Origin: Sphingomonas sanxanigenens DSM 19645 = NX02
Lineage (GTDB): Bacteria > Pseudomonadota > Alphaproteobacteria > Sphingomonadales > Sphingomonadaceae
Reading direction: 5' to 3'
DNA: 64,000 bases
Assembly (NCBI RefSeq): GCF_000512205.2
Contig: NZ_CP006644.1
Location: 186,001-250,000, forward strand
Shown piece by piece: positions 42,541 to 53,730 of this stretch. Position 1 is the first letter of the stretch; each line of letters starts with the position of its first letter. The notes beneath the pieces are model-generated. The model saw only the letters and a list, made by a program, of their open reading frames with translations. It did no database searches and had not been told where the DNA came from. The position numbers and the translations under genes are program-made.

Positions 42541-43698
42541 ATGAAGGTCGAGCGCATCGGGTTGCCGCTCGCGCGGCGCATCGCCCTTGCCGCGCAGGGC
42601 TTTGGCACGAAACAACCGGATGCGCCGGGTGCGGCGCATTTGCGGCGCAATCTGAAACGGCTGGCGCTGCACCAGATCGACAGCGTCAACGTGCTTGCGC
42701 GCGCGCATTATCTGCCGGCCTTCTCCCGCCTGGGGGCCTATGACCGCGCCGATCTCGACGCGCTCGCCTGGGGCGCGAAGCGCAAGCGCGCGCTGTTCGA
42801 ATATTGGGCGCACGAAGCCTCGCTGCTGCCCTTCGATCTCCATCCGCTGCTGCGCTGGCGCATGGCGCAGGCGGATCGTGGGGACGCCGGCTGGCGGCCG
42901 ATGCGCGCTTACGCCACCGGGCGGCGGGCGGAGGCGATGGCGCTGCTCGATCGCATCCGCGGCGAAGGCCCGCTCGCCGCGTCCGACTTCGAAGCGCACA
43001 AGGGGCAATCCGGCTGGTGGGAATGGAGCGATACGAAGCGCGCGCTGGAATGGCTGTTCTGGGCGGGGCACATCACCACCGCGACGCGGCGCGGCAGTTT
43101 CGAACGGGTCTATGATCTTACCGAGCGCGTCATCCCGGCGGACGTGCTGGCACGGCCGACACCCACGGACGCCGCGGCGCATCGCGCGCTGATCGAACGT
43201 GCGGCCATGGCGCACGGCATCGCCACCGAACGCGAGTTGCGCGACTATTTCCGCCAGTCGCCCGAACAGGCGCGTCCCGCGATCCAGGCACTCGCCGAGG
43301 CGGGGGTGCTCATCCCTGTCGAGGTTCCGGGCTGGCGCCATGCCTGGCTGCACCGCGATGCCCGCCAGCCCCGCCGGATCGAGGCGCAGGCGCTGCTCGC
43401 GCCATTCGACCCGCTGATCTGGGAGCGCGACCGCACCGAAAGGCTGTTCGGCTTCCGCTATCGCATCGAGATTTATGTGCCCGCACCCGCGCGCCTGCAT
43501 GGCTATTATGTGCTGCCCTTCCTGCTCGGCGATCGCCTGGTGGCGCGCGTCGACCTGAAGGCCGATCGGCAGGCCTGCCGGCTGATCGCGCGCGCCATCC
43601 ATTTCGAACCCGGTGCGCCCGATCACGCGCCGGAGGCACTGCAGGGCGCGTTGGAGCGCATGGCGCAATGGCTCGGCCTCGAAGGCGTCGATCGCTGA
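42541..43698 (+). CDS. YcaQ/AlkX-like DNA glycosylase (HTH_42 family)
   Basis: 385 aa from the ATG at 42541; 42484 gives 19 more residues. Family hallmarks: ARRIALAAQGFG, LGLIQID-like ALHQIDSVNVLARAHYLPAF, YDRADLDALAW, LFEYWAHEASLLP (EYWAHE), and LLAPFDPLIWERDRTERLFG near residue 290. These winged-helix glycosylases repair interstrand crosslinks (YcaQ, AlkX, AZL). Catalytic QxD/QxQ-type residues appear as HQID near residue 40. Cytoplasmic, single gene. Confidence 0.87.
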   Translation: MKVERIGLPLARRIALAAQGFGTKQPDAPGAAHLRRNLKRLALHQIDSVNVLARAHYLPAFSRLGAYDRADLDALAWGAKRKRALFEYWAHEASLLPFDLHPLLRWRMAQADRGDAGWRPMRAYATGRRAEAMALLDRIRGEGPLAASDFEAHKGQSGWWEWSDTKRALEWLFWAGHITTATRRGSFERVYDLTERVIPADVLARPTPTDAAAHRALIERAAMAHGIATERELRDYFRQSPEQARPAIQALAEAGVLIPVEVPGWRHAWLHRDARQPRRIEAQALLAPFDPLIWERDRTERLFGFRYRIEIYVPAPARLHGYYVLPFLLGDRLVARVDLKADRQACRLIARAIHFEPGAPDHAPEALQGALERMAQWLGLEGVDR

Positions 43699-43737
43699 AG
43701 CGGGCGCCCGGCCGAACCGGACGCCGACGCCTTCGCC

Positions 43738-44496
43738 TCACGTCCGCACGATCGGCACCGTGTAGTTCAGCCCCAGCCGGCCACCGTCGGGATAGATGGT
43801 CTGCCCGGTGATGTAGGAGGATTCGTCGCACGCCAAGAACACCGCCACCGAGGCGATCTCCTCGGGCGCGCCGGTGCGCCCGAGCGGGGTGCGGCTGAGG
43901 ATGCGGTCTTCGGCGGCCTTGTCGGTCATGATCGACCGCGCCAGTTCGGTCAGGATCGTGCCCGGCCCGATCGCGTTGACGCGGATGCCGCGCGGCGCGA
44001 GCGACAGCGCGCAGACGTTGGTCAACTGCTTCATCGCGCCTTTCGACAGCGCGTAGGGGATCTGGTTGGGGATGCCGAGGACCGCGTTGACCGACGACAT
44101 GTTGATGATCACGCCGCCCGCCTGCATCATCCGGCCCGCTGCCTGCGTGGCCCATAGCGCGGATTTGAGGTTGATCGCGAAGACGCGGTCGAAATCCTCC
44201 TCGGCCAGATCGAGCAGGTCGCAGGCGTGGGTGACGCCGGCATTGTTGACGAGAATGTCGATGCCGCCCCACTGGCGCTCGACCAGCGCGAACAGCGCAT
44301 CGATTTCCGCCTTCCTGCCGACGTCGACGCGCGCCGGGGTCTGTCCCAGCGTGTCGGCGAGCGCGGTCACCGCCGTCTCGTCGATGTCGGCGAGGATCAA
44401 GCTGGCGCCTTCGCGGACGAACGCCTCGGCGATCGCCTTGCCGATGCCATGGGCTGCACCGGTGATGACGGCGCGCTTGCCCTCAAGTCTCTTCAT
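43738..44496 (-). CDS. short-chain dehydrogenase/reductase (FabG-like)
   Basis: 252 aa from the ATG at 44496 after AGGAG. Classical SDR: AVITGAAHGIGKAIAEAFV, ILADIDETAV, DILVNNAGVTHA, IINMSSVNAV (Ser), YALSKGAM (Tyr/Lys), ITGQTIYPDGGR. The Asp after beta-2 suggests NAD. Divergent from the 5-oxoprolinase gene, sharing a 255-nt region with a perfect palindrome. Confidence 0.92.
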   Translation of the reverse strand: MKRLEGKRAVITGAAHGIGKAIAEAFVREGASLILADIDETAVTALADTLGQTPARVDVGRKAEIDALFALVERQWGGIDILVNNAGVTHACDLLDLAEEDFDRVFAINLKSALWATQAAGRMMQAGGVIINMSSVNAVLGIPNQIPYALSKGAMKQLTNVCALSLAPRGIRVNAIGPGTILTELARSIMTDKAAEDRILSRTPLGRTGAPEEIASVAVFLACDESSYITGQTIYPDGGRLGLNYTVPIVRT

Positions 44497-44616
44497 GCTC
44501 TGCTCCTGATTCTTCACGTTCCGCGATCGCACCCGATGGCGCATGATGGTTGTGCCGCTCGGCATGGCTGGCATTCATGCGCGGTCGGCTGCGAATGTTC
44601 CAGAGCTGCATTCATA

Positions 44617-44626
44617 ATCACGTGAT
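44617..44626. promoter_or_regulatory. palindrome in the SDR/5-oxoprolinase divergent region
   Basis: ATCACGTGAT, perfect 10-bp palindrome flanked by AT-rich bases, roughly midway between the two ATGs (44496 and 44752). Probable regulator site; no regulator gene is adjacent. Confidence 0.45.
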
Positions 44627-44751
44627 AATGGTTGAGCATCGGGGGCGCCGGGTTTGTGCGATGCGTTGCGCAGGCCGCGGTGCGGGGCGAACGGGGTTGT
44701 GCGCCGGCATCGGCCACTGGCATGGCGGCCGGGCAATTGGGATGATGGTTG

Positions 44752-47700
44752 ATGTGGCATTTCTGGATCGATCGCGGCGGCACGTTCACGGATCTGGTCG
44801 CGCTGTCGCCGGAAGGCCACATCGTCACCCGCAAGCTGCTGTCCGCCCACCCCGAGCGCTACGAGGATGCCGCGATCCAGGGCATTCGTGATGTGCTGGG
44901 GCTCGCTGCGGGTGATCCGCTGCCTGCCGACCGCATCGCCAGCGTGAAGATGGGCACCACCGTCGCCACCAACGCCTTGCTCGAACGGCAGGGCGAACCG
45001 GTGGTGCTGGTGACCACCCAGGGGTTCCGGGATGTGCTGCGCATCGGCTACCAGAACCGACCGCGGCTGTTCGACCGCAACATCGTGCTGCCCGACCGGC
45101 TGGAACGGCGCGTGATCGAGGCGCGCGAGCGGGTGGATGTGCGTGGCGATATCCTCGTCGCGCTCGACGAGGATCATGTCCGCGCCGAACTGCTGGCCGC
45201 GCGCGAGGCGGGCTGCACCGCCGCCGCCATCGTGCTGATGCACGGCTATCGCTATCCCGCGCATGAGGAACGCATCGCCGCGATCGCGGAGGAAGTGGGT
45301 TTCGCGCAGGTCTCGGTCAGCAACCGCGTCAGCCCGCTGATGAAGATCGTCGGCCGCGGCGACACGACATTGGTCGATGCCTATCTCTCGCCGGTGCTCG
45401 GCCGCTACGTGCGGCAGGTGGCGGAGGCACTGGGGGCGGGCGTGCCGCTGTCGTTCATGCAATCCAATGGCGGGCTTGCCGGCGCGGCGTCGTTCCGCGG
45501 GCGTGACGCGATCCTGTCCGGCCCCGCCGGCGGCATCGTCGGCATGGTCGAGACGGGGCGGATCGCCGGGTTCGAAAAGGTCATCGGTTTCGACATGGGC
45601 GGCACGTCGACCGACGTATCGCATTATGCCGGCACGCTGGAACGCTCGCTGGAGACGGTGGTCGCCGGCGTCCGGCTGCGCGTGCCGATGATGGCGATCG
45701 ACACGATCGCGGCGGGCGGCGGCTCGATCTGCCGCTTCGACGGCACCCGGCTGCGCGTCGGGCCGGAGTCCGCGGGCGCCGATCCCGGCCCCGCCTGCTA
45801 CCGCCGCGGCGGGCCGCTGACGATCACCGATTGCAACGTGATGCTCGGCAAGCTTCAGCCCGACTGCTTCCCGCGGCTGTTCGGGCCGAACGGCGATCTG
45901 CCGATCGACCCCGAAGTGGTGCGCGACCGCTTCGTCGAGGTGGCAGAGGCGATCGTCGCCGCCGGCCATCCGCGCCGCTCGCCGGAGGAACTCGCGGAAG
46001 GCTTCCTCGCGATCGCGGTCGACAACATGGCGAATGCGATCAAGAAGATCTCGGTCGCGCAGGGGCATGACGTGACCGGCTATGTGCTGTCCTGCTTCGG
46101 CGGCGCGGCGGGCCAGCATGCCTGCCTGGTCGCCGATGCGCTGGGCATGCGCCATGTGCTCGTCCACCCGCTGGCGGGCGTGCTTTCCGCCTATGGCATC
46201 GGCCTTGCCGATCAGCGCATCGTCCGCCAGCGCGCGATGGAAGCCGAACTCGACGCAGGCGGCCTGGCAGAGGCGGCACGGCTGCTCGATGCGCTGCAGG
46301 ACGAATGCGGCGCCGACGTCGAGAGCGACGGCTTCGACGTCGGTGCGGCGCAGTACCGACGCAGCCTGATGCTGCGCTACAGCGGCACCGATACCGCGAT
46401 CGAGGTGGCGGAGGCCGATGCCGCGAACGCGCGTGCCGATTTCGAGCGGCAGTACCGGCAGCGCTTCAGCTTCACCACGCCGGGCGTGGCGCTGATCGTG
46501 GAATCGGTCTCGGTCGAACTGATCGTGCCTTCGCAGCGCGCGCAGGCGCGCTTCGGCACCGACCATCTGCCCGAGGCGACGGCGCGGACGGTGGAGACCT
46601 TCATGGCCGGCAGGCCGCGCGCGACGCGGATCATGCCGCGCAACGCGCTGCCGGTGGACAGGCCCACCGCCGGCCCGGCGATCCTCTACGACGACACCGC
46701 GACGATCGTCGTCGAGCCCGGCTGGTCGATCGAGCGGCGCGACAATGGCGATATCGTGATGACGCGCGTCGAGGCGCTGCGCCCGCAGGCCGAGGCGGGG
46801 CTCGCCGCGCTCGATCCCGTCCGGCTGGAGATCTTCAACAATCTGTTCATGGCGATCGCCGAGCAGATGGGGCAGGCGCTGCAAAACACCGCGCTGTCGG
46901 TCAACATCAAGGAACGGCTCGATTTCTCCTGCGCGCTGTTCGATGGCGCGGGTGCCCTCATCGCCAATGCCCCGCACATGCCGGTGCATCTCGGATCGAT
47001 GGGAGACAGCGTCCAGGCGGTGCGCGACAAGGCGCTCGCGACGGTCGGCCTGCGAGACGGCGACGTGTTCCTCGTCAACAATCCCTACAAGGGCGGCACC
47101 CACCTGCCCGACCTCACCGTCGTGATGCCGGTGTTCGACGATGCCGGCACCTGTTCCTTCTTCGTGGCGGCGCGCGGCCACCATGCGGATGTCGGCGGCA
47201 CCACGCCGGGATCGATGCCGCCCGACAGCCGCTCGCTCGACGAGGAAGGCGTGCTGTTCGATTCCTTCCTGCTGGTGGAACAGGGCCATTTCCGCGAGGC
47301 GGCGTTCCGCGCCGCACTGGCATCGGGCCCCTATCCGGCGCGCGATCCGGATCGCAATGTGGGGGATATCCGCGCGCAGATCGCCGCCTGCGCGCGCGGC
47401 GCCGCAGAGATCGGCAAGATGGTCGCCGCCTTCGGGCGCGATGTCGTGCTCGCCTATATGGGCCATGTGCAGGACAATGCGGCCGAGGCGGTGCGCCGCA
47501 TCCTCGCGCGCCTGCCGGACGGTGCCTTCACCTATGCGCTGGACGACGGCTCGCATGTCCATGTCGACGTCGCGATCGACCGCGAGGCGCGGCGTGCGCG
47601 GATCGACTTTACCGGCAGCAGCGGCCAGCAGCCGACCAATTTCAATGCGCCGCCCTCGATCTGCCGCGCCGCGACGCTCTATGTCATGCGCACGCTGATC

Positions 47701-48345
47701 GACGAGGATATCCCGATGAACGATGGCTGCCTGCGGCCGGTCGACCTCGTCATCCCCGAGGCGTCTATGCTCCATCCCGCCTATCCGTCCGCAGTGGTCG
47801 CAGGCAATGTCGAGACCAGCCAGGTCATCACCGATGCGCTCTACGGCGCGACCGGCACGATGGCGGCGGCGCAGGGGACGATGAACAATTTCACGTTCGG
47901 CGACGCGCGCCACCAATATTATGAGACGATCTGCGGCGGTGCGGGGGCGGGCCCCGATTTCGAGGGCACCTCGGCGGTACACACGCACATGACCAACAGC
48001 CGCATCACCGACCCCGAAGTGCTCGAATGGCGCTTCCCGGTGCTGATCGAGGCGTTCGAGATGCGCAGCGGATCGGGTGGGGCAGGGCGCCACCGCGGCG
48101 GCGACGGCGTCCACCGCCGCATCCGCTTCCTCGCACCGATGACCGCGACGATCCTTTCCAACCGCCGCCGCGTGCCGCCCTTCGGACTCGCGGGGGGTGC
48201 GCCGGGGGCGCTCGGCCGCAACAGCGTGCGGCGGACCGACGGTTCGGTGGAGGTGCTGGGGTCGACCCAGAGCGTTGAAATGGCGGCCGGCGACGTGTTC
48301 GTGATCGACACGCCCGGCGGCGGCGGGTTCGGGGCGCCGCAATAG
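44752..48345 (+). CDS. 5-oxoprolinase-type fused hydantoinase A/B protein
   Basis: 1197 aa from the ATG at 44752 (a TTG precedes). N-terminal HyuA part (about 1-665): [47 protein letters not shown] near 280, [18 protein letters not shown]-terminal HyuB part (about 680-1195): [54 protein letters not shown], ending [12 protein letters not shown]. Fused enzymes cleave 5-oxoproline or N-methylhydantoin-like rings with ATP. The long open frame on the opposite strand is a codon-bias shadow. Exact substrate uncertain. Confidence 0.93.
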   Translation: MWHFWIDRGGTFTDLVALSPEGHIVTRKLLSAHPERYEDAAIQGIRDVLGLAAGDPLPADRIASVKMGTTVATNALLERQGEPVVLVTTQGFRDVLRIGYQNRPRLFDRNIVLPDRLERRVIEARERVDVRGDILVALDEDHVRAELLAAREAGCTAAAIVLMHGYRYPAHEERIAAIAEEVGFAQVSVSNRVSPLMKIVGRGDTTLVDAYLSPVLGRYVRQVAEALGAGVPLSFMQSNGGLAGAASFRGRDAILSGPAGGIVGMVETGRIAGFEKVIGFDMGGTSTDVSHYAGTLERSLETVVAGVRLRVPMMAIDTIAAGGGSICRFDGTRLRVGPESAGADPGPACYRRGGPLTITDCNVMLGKLQPDCFPRLFGPNGDLPIDPEVVRDRFVEVAEAIVAAGHPRRSPEELAEGFLAIAVDNMANAIKKISVAQGHDVTGYVLSCFGGAAGQHACLVADALGMRHVLVHPLAGVLSAYGIGLADQRIVRQRAMEAELDAGGLAEAARLLDALQDECGADVESDGFDVGAAQYRRSLMLRYSGTDTAIEVAEADAANARADFERQYRQRFSFTTPGVALIVESVSVELIVPSQRAQARFGTDHLPEATARTVETFMAGRPRATRIMPRNALPVDRPTAGPAILYDDTATIVVEPGWSIERRDNGDIVMTRVEALRPQAEAGLAALDPVRLEIFNNLFMAIAEQMGQALQNTALSVNIKERLDFSCALFDGAGALIANAPHMPVHLGSMGDSVQAVRDKALATVGLRDGDVFLVNNPYKGGTHLPDLTVVMPVFDDAGTCSFFVAARGHHADVGGTTPGSMPPDSRSLDEEGVLFDSFLLVEQGHFREAAFRAALASGPYPARDPDRNVGDIRAQIAACARGAAEIGKMVAAFGRDVVLAYMGHVQDNAAEAVRRILARLPDGAFTYALDDGSHVHVDVAIDREARRARIDFTGSSGQQPTNFNAPPSICRAATLYVMRTLIDEDIPMNDGCLRPVDLVIPEASMLHPAYPSAVVAGNVETSQVITDALYGATGTMAAAQGTMNNFTFGDARHQYYETICGGAGAGPDFEGTSAVHTHMTNSRITDPEVLEWRFPVLIEAFEMRSGSGGAGRHRGGDGVHRRIRFLAPMTATILSNRRRVPPFGLAGGAPGALGRNSVRRTDGSVEVLGSTQSVEMAAGDVFVIDTPGGGGFGAPQ

Positions 48346-48392
48346 GCGACGGCCCAGAAACGCGCGTTTGGAGCGTCAAGCGATATGTATGA

Positions 48393-48560
48393 ACCGTTCG
48401 CCCTGAGTAGGGACTGAGCGAAGTCGAAGGCCCGTATCGAAGGGGCTGCTCCGCGCTAGGCCCTTCGATGTGCCATTTCGACTTGCCCGTAGGGCAAGTT
48501 TATCCCGAGCGACGCTGCAGGCGGCGTCGAGGGGCTCAATGGCTATTCAGGGCGAACGGT
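48393..48560. repeat. REP-like intergenic element with inverted ends
   Basis: 14-bp ends ACCGTTCGCCCTGA (48393-48406) and TCAGGGCGAACGGT (48547-48560) are exact inverses. Inside is CTTCGA-rich sequence and a perfect hairpin at 48481-48499 (ACTTGCCC-GTA-GGGCAAGT) that could terminate transcription from both sides. GTTCGCCCTGAG...GTCGAAGG is a common proteobacterial extragenic motif. The 236-nt gap holds nothing else. Confidence 0.7.
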
Positions 48561-48581
48561 CCAGACAAAATGCTCGCCGCT

Positions 48582-49655
48582 CTAGGCTATCCGCGTCAGC
48601 CAGCCGTGGCGGTCTTCCGCGGTGCCGGCATAGATGCTCTGCAGCGCCGACTTGAGCCGCGTCGTCACCGGCGTCGCGGCGGGCAGGCCGATCTCCTGGT
48701 CGCCATCGACGAACGTCGCGATCGACGACACGACGGCGGCGGTGCCGCAGGCGAACGCCTCGACCAGCCGGCCCGCGGCGACATCGGCCTTGAGCTGCTC
48801 GATCGAATAGGGCTCCTCGCGCACCGTCACGCCGGCGTCGCGGGCGAGTTGGAGCAGCGAATCGCGGGTGATGCCGGGCAGGATGGTGCCGCCCAGCGGC
48901 GGCGTGACCATCGATCCGTCGTCGAACACGAACATGATGTTCATGCCGCCGAGTTCCTCGATCCAGCGCTGCTCGCGGGCATCGAGGAACAGCACCTGGT
49001 CGCAGCCCGCCTGCGACGCGACCGACTGGGCGATCAGCCCGCCGGCATAATTGCCGCCGCACTTCGCCTCGCCGGTGCCGCCGGGGGCTGCGCGAACATG
49101 CTCGCGCGACACGAACAGGCGCAGCCCGGCCGAGCCGGATTTGAAATAGGATCCGGCCGGCGAGGCGATGATCGCGAACAGATATTCGCGCGCCGGCCGC
49201 ACGCCCAGGAAGGCCTCGGTCGCGAACATGAAGGGGCGCAGGTACAGCGAGGCGCCGTCGCCGCTGGGGATCCAGTCGCGTTCCAGCGCGACGAACTGCT
49301 TGATGCCCTCCACGAACGCCTCTTCGGGCAGTTCGGGCATCGCCATGCGCACCGCGGAGCGGTTGAAGCGCGCGGCATTGGCTTCCGGGCGGAACAGCGC
49401 AGGCGTGCCGTCCGCAAGCCAATAGGCCTTCATCCCCTCGAAGATCTCCTGCGCATAATGGAGCACCGCCGCTGCCGGATCGATCGCAAGCGGCGCACGC
49501 GCGGCGATGACGCCATCGGACCAGCCGGCATCGGCGGTGTAGCGCATCGTAAGCATGTGATCGGTGAATACGCGGCCGAAGGCGGGCGCCTCGAGCAGCG
49601 CCTTGCGATCGGCGTCGGGAGTCGGATGGGCGGTCGGTTCGATACGGAAGGACAT
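48582..49655 (-). CDS. ilvE: branched-chain amino acid aminotransferase
   Basis: 357 aa, fold type IV PLP transaminase of the larger (mitochondrial/BCAT2-like) class. LHYAQEIFEGMKAY, RPEANAARFNRSA, LYLRPFMFATEAFLGVRPA, then GEAKCGGNYAGGL with the PLP Lys (about residue 200), WIEELGGMNIMFVF and LPGITRDSLLQLA. Catalyses the last step of Val/Leu/Ile synthesis and the first of breakdown. Single gene. Confidence 0.95.
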   Translation of the reverse strand: MSFRIEPTAHPTPDADRKALLEAPAFGRVFTDHMLTMRYTADAGWSDGVIAARAPLAIDPAAAVLHYAQEIFEGMKAYWLADGTPALFRPEANAARFNRSAVRMAMPELPEEAFVEGIKQFVALERDWIPSGDGASLYLRPFMFATEAFLGVRPAREYLFAIIASPAGSYFKSGSAGLRLFVSREHVRAAPGGTGEAKCGGNYAGGLIAQSVASQAGCDQVLFLDAREQRWIEELGGMNIMFVFDDGSMVTPPLGGTILPGITRDSLLQLARDAGVTVREEPYSIEQLKADVAAGRLVEAFACGTAAVVSSIATFVDGDQEIGLPAATPVTTRLKSALQSIYAGTAEDRHGWLTRIA

Positions 49656-50057
49656 GGTCTTGCGGGGGCTCCCCGAATGGATGAAACGGGCGGCGAGAAA
49701 CGCACCGCCCGCGGCCCCCTTTGCACGTTTCTGACGCTCCCGTCACCGCCTGCGATGCGAACCGCCCCGTGCGTCCGCTCGTATTGCGCCCGCTCGGATA
49801 AAGCCTGCCGGGCGCCAGCAAACATTCAACACCGATATGGCATTGCCCACGGCGGCAGCGACCGTTACCGAGTCCGTCACAGGATATGTCGTGATCATCG
49901 CCTTTCTGCGCATCGTCTCAACGGCCGACCATATGCCGTTCGCCTTGCATCGCGCCGCTTTGGGCGGCGCGTCGTTGACGGTGCCGGCGACCGGCCAGAT
50001 CGCCGCCCGGTGAGCCGACACCGAACCATGCGCCCCGGCGTGGGCGAGGGCTGAGCC
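49656..50057. other. 402-nt gap upstream of the DedA gene
   Basis: It holds the ilvE promoter and the DedA leader. One open frame of 58 codons (49837-50013, MALPTAAATV...) has a hydrophobic centre but no ribosome site and no family resemblance; it is not called as a gene. Confidence 0.4.
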
Positions 50058-50711
50058 GTGGAAGATGTGATCGCCCGTGCCACCGCCTTCGTGACGGCAC
50101 ACGGGTTCTGGGCAGGGCCGATCGTCGGCGTGCTCGCCTTCGGCGAATCGCTGGCGATCGTCGGTATCTTCATTCCCGCAACCGCGGTGATGCTCGCGAT
50201 CGGCGGACTGCTCGGCACCGGCGTGCTCGATCCCTGGCCGATCATCCTGTGGTCGATGGGCGGCGCGATCGTGGGGGACTGGATCTCCTACTGGATGGGG
50301 CGGCGCATCGGCCCCTCGGTCTACCGCCGCTGGCCGCTCAGCAAGCATCGCCCGATGGTGGCGCGGGCACGGCTGTTCTTCCGCAAATACGGCTTCATGG
50401 CGGTGTTCCTCGGCCGCTTTCTCGGCCCCATCCGCGCGACCATCCCGCTCGTCGCCGGCGTGATGGAGATGAAGAAACGCCCCTTTCAGGCCGCCAACAT
50501 CGCCTCCGCCATCCTCTGGGTGCCGCTGATGTTCGCGCCCGGCTATCTCGCCGCCAACAGCATCGGCCCCGATATGCGGATCACCGAGGGGGACATGATC
50601 CTGTTCGGCGCCGGCATCGTCGTGATGACCCTGGGCGGCATGGCGATCACCACCCGCATCCTCGGCAGCGAACGCTATCGGCGTCGCCGCACGCGGAGGC
50701 GCAACCCGTGA
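50058..50711 (+). CDS. DedA family membrane protein
   Basis: 217 aa, GTG start at 50058. DedA/VTT domain: FGESLAIVGIFIPATAVMLA (FxE near the reentrant loop), GDWISYWMGRRIG, and FFRKYGFMAVFLGRFLGPIR with the essential Arg residues of the F.GRF.P motif. DedA proteins are lipid-carrier flippases/transporters needed for envelope homeostasis. The gene ends 62 nt before the TerC gene and may share its transcript. Confidence 0.92.
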   Translation: MEDVIARATAFVTAHGFWAGPIVGVLAFGESLAIVGIFIPATAVMLAIGGLLGTGVLDPWPIILWSMGGAIVGDWISYWMGRRIGPSVYRRWPLSKHRPMVARARLFFRKYGFMAVFLGRFLGPIRATIPLVAGVMEMKKRPFQAANIASAILWVPLMFAPGYLAANSIGPDMRITEGDMILFGAGIVVMTLGGMAITTRILGSERYRRRRTRRRNP

Positions 50712-50773
50712 CCCCCGACATGAAACCGCCGGCCGCCCCCGATCGCGGTCGCAGGACAGGAGCCTGAACGACA

Positions 50774-52348
50774 ATGGAGATGCTGCTCGATCCCTCAATA
50801 TGGGCAGGGCTTGCCACGCTCATCGTGCTGGAGGTGGTCCTCGGCATCGACAATCTGGTGTTCATCGCGATCCTGGCAGACAAGCTGCCGCCGCATCAGC
50901 GCGATCGGGCGCGCCTGCTGGGGCTGACCCTCGCGCTGGTCATGCGGCTGGTGCTGCTCGCCAGCATCGCCTGGATCGTGGGGCTCAAGGCCACCGTCTT
51001 TTCCGTCGCCGGCCTCGATTTCTCGTGGCGGGACATCATCCTTGCGGGCGGCGGGCTGTTCCTGCTCGTCAAGGCGACCACCGAAATCCATGAACGGCTG
51101 GAAGGTACGCCGGACCATGGCAGCAGCGCGCCGGCGCATGCCGTTTTCTGGGTGGTGATCGCGCAGATCATCGCGCTCGACGCGGTGTTCTCGCTCGATT
51201 CGATCATCACCGCGGTCGGCATGGTTGAGCATCTGGAGGTGATGATGGCTGCGGTCGTCATCGCGATGGCGATCATGATCGCTGCCTCGAAGCCGCTCAC
51301 CGCCTTCGTCGGCCGCCACCCGACGGTGATCATCCTGTGCCTCAGCTTCCTGCTGCTGATCGGCTTCAGCCTGGTGGCGGAGGGCTTCGGCTTCCATCTG
51401 CCCAAGGGCTATCTCTATGCGGCGATCGGCTTCTCGATCCTGATCGAGGGCTTCAACCAGATCAGCACGCACAACCGCCGCCGCGCGCTTGACCAGTTGC
51501 CGCTGCGCCAGCGCGCGGCCGACGGCATCTATCGTCTGCTGACGCCGCGCAGCCGGCTCGACGCCGATGGCACCCCGCAGGAGGCCGAAGCCGGCGGCGC
51601 TCCGCGCGACGCGGAGGAGGAGGCCTTCCAGCCCGCCGAACGCGAGATGATCCACGGCGTGATCGCGCTCGCCGACCTGCCGGTGAACGCGATCATGACC
51701 GAGCGGGCCGACCTGTTCTGGCTCGACGTGGAGGAAGCGCCCGAGACCAACCTGACGCGGTTGATCGAGAGCGGCCGCACCCGCGTGCTGCTGTGCCGCG
51801 GCAGCATCGACACTCTGCTGGGCGTGGTCGAGACCCGCACCATCCTTCCGCCGCTGATGCGGGACGAGCCCGATCTCGGCCGCCACGCCGAACGCGCGCT
51901 GGTGGTGTCGGAGGACATCTCGACATTGCGGCTGACCGACATTCTCCGCGAGACCGGCGAACGTTTCGCCGTCGTCGTCGACGGCCGCGGCAATATCGAG
52001 GGCGTGGTCACCACCACCGACATCTTCGCGGCGATCGCCGGCGACCTCGCCGAGGATGAGGACGAGGCGGAATGGCAGCGCGTCGACGATCATACGATCG
52101 ACGCGGATTCCTCGATCGCGCTGCAGGACGTGACCGAAGCACTCGACCGCCGCCCGCTGACCGCCTCCGGTCGCCACGGCACCCTGGGCGGCTATCTGCT
52201 GTTCGAGTTCGGCCGCATGCCCGACGTGGGCGAGGCGATCGAGCGCGAGGGACTGCGCTTCACGGTGCAGTCGGTGCTGCCGAGCCGGATCGACAAGGTG
52301 CGGGTATCGGTGGTGGACGAGACCCCGGCGGAGGCCGTGGGGAAGTAG
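50774..52348 (+). CDS. TerC-CBS-CorC-domain membrane protein (YegH/YoaE-like)
   Basis: 524 aa. TerC domain in residues 1-220 with about seven helices and the acidic metal motifs [14 protein letters not shown] and [18 protein letters not shown] pair of CBS domains follows (about 290-425: [38 protein letters not shown]). A transporter-associated CorC_HlyC domain ends it (about 445-515). TerC proteins move Mn or Ca ions; the CBS part would sense adenylate nucleotides. Close neighbour of dedA. Confidence 0.93.
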   Translation: MEMLLDPSIWAGLATLIVLEVVLGIDNLVFIAILADKLPPHQRDRARLLGLTLALVMRLVLLASIAWIVGLKATVFSVAGLDFSWRDIILAGGGLFLLVKATTEIHERLEGTPDHGSSAPAHAVFWVVIAQIIALDAVFSLDSIITAVGMVEHLEVMMAAVVIAMAIMIAASKPLTAFVGRHPTVIILCLSFLLLIGFSLVAEGFGFHLPKGYLYAAIGFSILIEGFNQISTHNRRRALDQLPLRQRAADGIYRLLTPRSRLDADGTPQEAEAGGAPRDAEEEAFQPAEREMIHGVIALADLPVNAIMTERADLFWLDVEEAPETNLTRLIESGRTRVLLCRGSIDTLLGVVETRTILPPLMRDEPDLGRHAERALVVSEDISTLRLTDILRETGERFAVVVDGRGNIEGVVTTTDIFAAIAGDLAEDEDEAEWQRVDDHTIDADSSIALQDVTEALDRRPLTASGRHGTLGGYLLFEFGRMPDVGEAIEREGLRFTVQSVLPSRIDKVRVSVVDETPAEAVGK

Positions 52349-52738
52349 AAAGATCGGCGCGGATGGCCCACGGCCAGACGCGCTTCATGACGGCATAGCC
52401 TCCCGCCGCATGGTCCGGGCACGCACGGCGCCTGGGCGAAACCCTCTTCCGATCGGTCGCAGACCGGCCGGGGCGGTATCGGCCGCGCCGAACGACCCAT
52501 CGCGCTCGACCATCTTGTGCACGGCCGCGAAAACGAGGCCGAGATCGGCGCCGGCTTCGCCCGATACCGGCGGTTCGGCGCGTCGGACCTAGCCGTTCGT
52601 ATAGTCCGACCTTGCCCTCCATCGGATCGTCCGCGGGGGCGGCGGACGCTATCCTCGGGGTCGTCGATCAGGCTCGCCCCACCGGCGTCCGGGATCATCA
52701 TGAGCGGCGCAGTGCCGCTCGGGAAAGGATCAGCGCCC
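52349..52738. other. 390-nt gap, no gene recognised
   Basis: Several frames are open on both strands, but none has a ribosome site plus family resemblance. A plus-strand frame joins the following hydrolase gene and is discarded as its 5' extension. Confidence 0.45.
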
Positions 52739-53722
52739 ATGCCTGCCACCAGCGGGACCTTCAATCCGATGACGTTCGATACGAACCGCCGCGACGTGCT
52801 GGGTGGCATGGCGCTCGCGGGGATCATGATTTCGGCGGGGCCGTTCGCCGGCCCCGCGCACGCCCAACGCAGCACGACAGGAGACATGACGATGGCCACG
52901 GTCAAGACGAAGGACGGGACGGAGATATTCTACAAGGATTGGGGGCCCAGGGATGCCCAGCCGATCTGCTTCCACCATGGCTGGCCGCTGTCGGCGGACG
53001 ACTGGGATACGCAGATGCTGTTCTTCCTCGACAAGGGCTATCGCGTCGTCGCGCATGACCGGCGCGGACACGGCCGGTCCGAACAGGTCGCCAACGGCCA
53101 TGACATCGATACCTATGCACAGGATGCCGCGGCGGTCGCCGACCATCTCGACCTGAAGAACGCCGTCCATATCGGCCATTCGACGGGCGGCGGCGAGGCG
53201 GCGCGCTATGTGGCGCGCTATGGTCATGGCCGCGTCGCCAAGGCGGTGCTGATGAGCGCGATCCCGCCGATCATGGTGAAGAGCGCGAGCAATCCGGGCG
53301 GCACCCCGGTCGAGGTGTTCGATGGTTTCCGCAAGGCGCTCGCCGCCAACCGCTCGCAATTCTATCTCGATGTGCCGAGCGGCCCCTTCTACGGTTTCAA
53401 CCGCCCGGGTGCGCAGCCGGTGCAGGGCATGATCTACAATTGGTGGCGCCAGGGCATGATGGGTGCTGCCAACGCGCACTATCTGGGCATCGAGGCCTTC
53501 TCGGAAACCGACCAGACCGAGGATCTCAAGGCGATCACGGTGCCGACGCTGGTGATGCATGGCGATGACGACCAGGTCGTGCCGATCGCCGACAGCGCGC
53601 TGCTTTCGATCAAGCTGCTCCGGCAGGGCGAACTCAAGGTCTACAAGGGCTTCCCGCACGGCATGCTGACGACGCACGCCGACACGATCAACGCCGATCT
53701 GCTCGCCTTCATCCGCAAATAA
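52739..53722 (+). CDS. alpha/beta hydrolase, non-haem chloroperoxidase-like, exported
   Basis: 327 aa from the ATG at 52739 (AAAGGA 9 nt upstream). Twin-arginine-like signal NRRDVLGGMALAGIMISAG ending AHAQ. Hydrolase core: ICFHHGWPLSADDW, HDRRGHGRSEQ, IGHSTGGGEAARY (nucleophile Ser), MHGDDDQVVPI (Asp), GFPHGM (His). It is the cofactor-free haloperoxidase/esterase type with weak perhydrolase activity. An AhpD-like peroxidase gene follows after 86 nt, suggesting a link to peroxide or peracid chemistry. Confidence 0.9.
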   Translation: MPATSGTFNPMTFDTNRRDVLGGMALAGIMISAGPFAGPAHAQRSTTGDMTMATVKTKDGTEIFYKDWGPRDAQPICFHHGWPLSADDWDTQMLFFLDKGYRVVAHDRRGHGRSEQVANGHDIDTYAQDAAAVADHLDLKNAVHIGHSTGGGEAARYVARYGHGRVAKAVLMSAIPPIMVKSASNPGGTPVEVFDGFRKALAANRSQFYLDVPSGPFYGFNRPGAQPVQGMIYNWWRQGMMGAANAHYLGIEAFSETDQTEDLKAITVPTLVMHGDDDQVVPIADSALLSIKLLRQGELKVYKGFPHGMLTTHADTINADLLAFIRK

Positions 53723-53730
53723 ACGCCGCC

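Noticed and set aside
44575-48342. A 1255-codon open frame on the minus strand opposite the 5-oxoprolinase gene
   Set aside because: It is an Arg/His/Gly-rich shadow of a high-GC gene; the plus-strand frame carries all family motifs.
49837-50013. A 58-codon open frame upstream of the DedA gene
   Set aside because: No ribosome site, no recognised family, low-quality composition.
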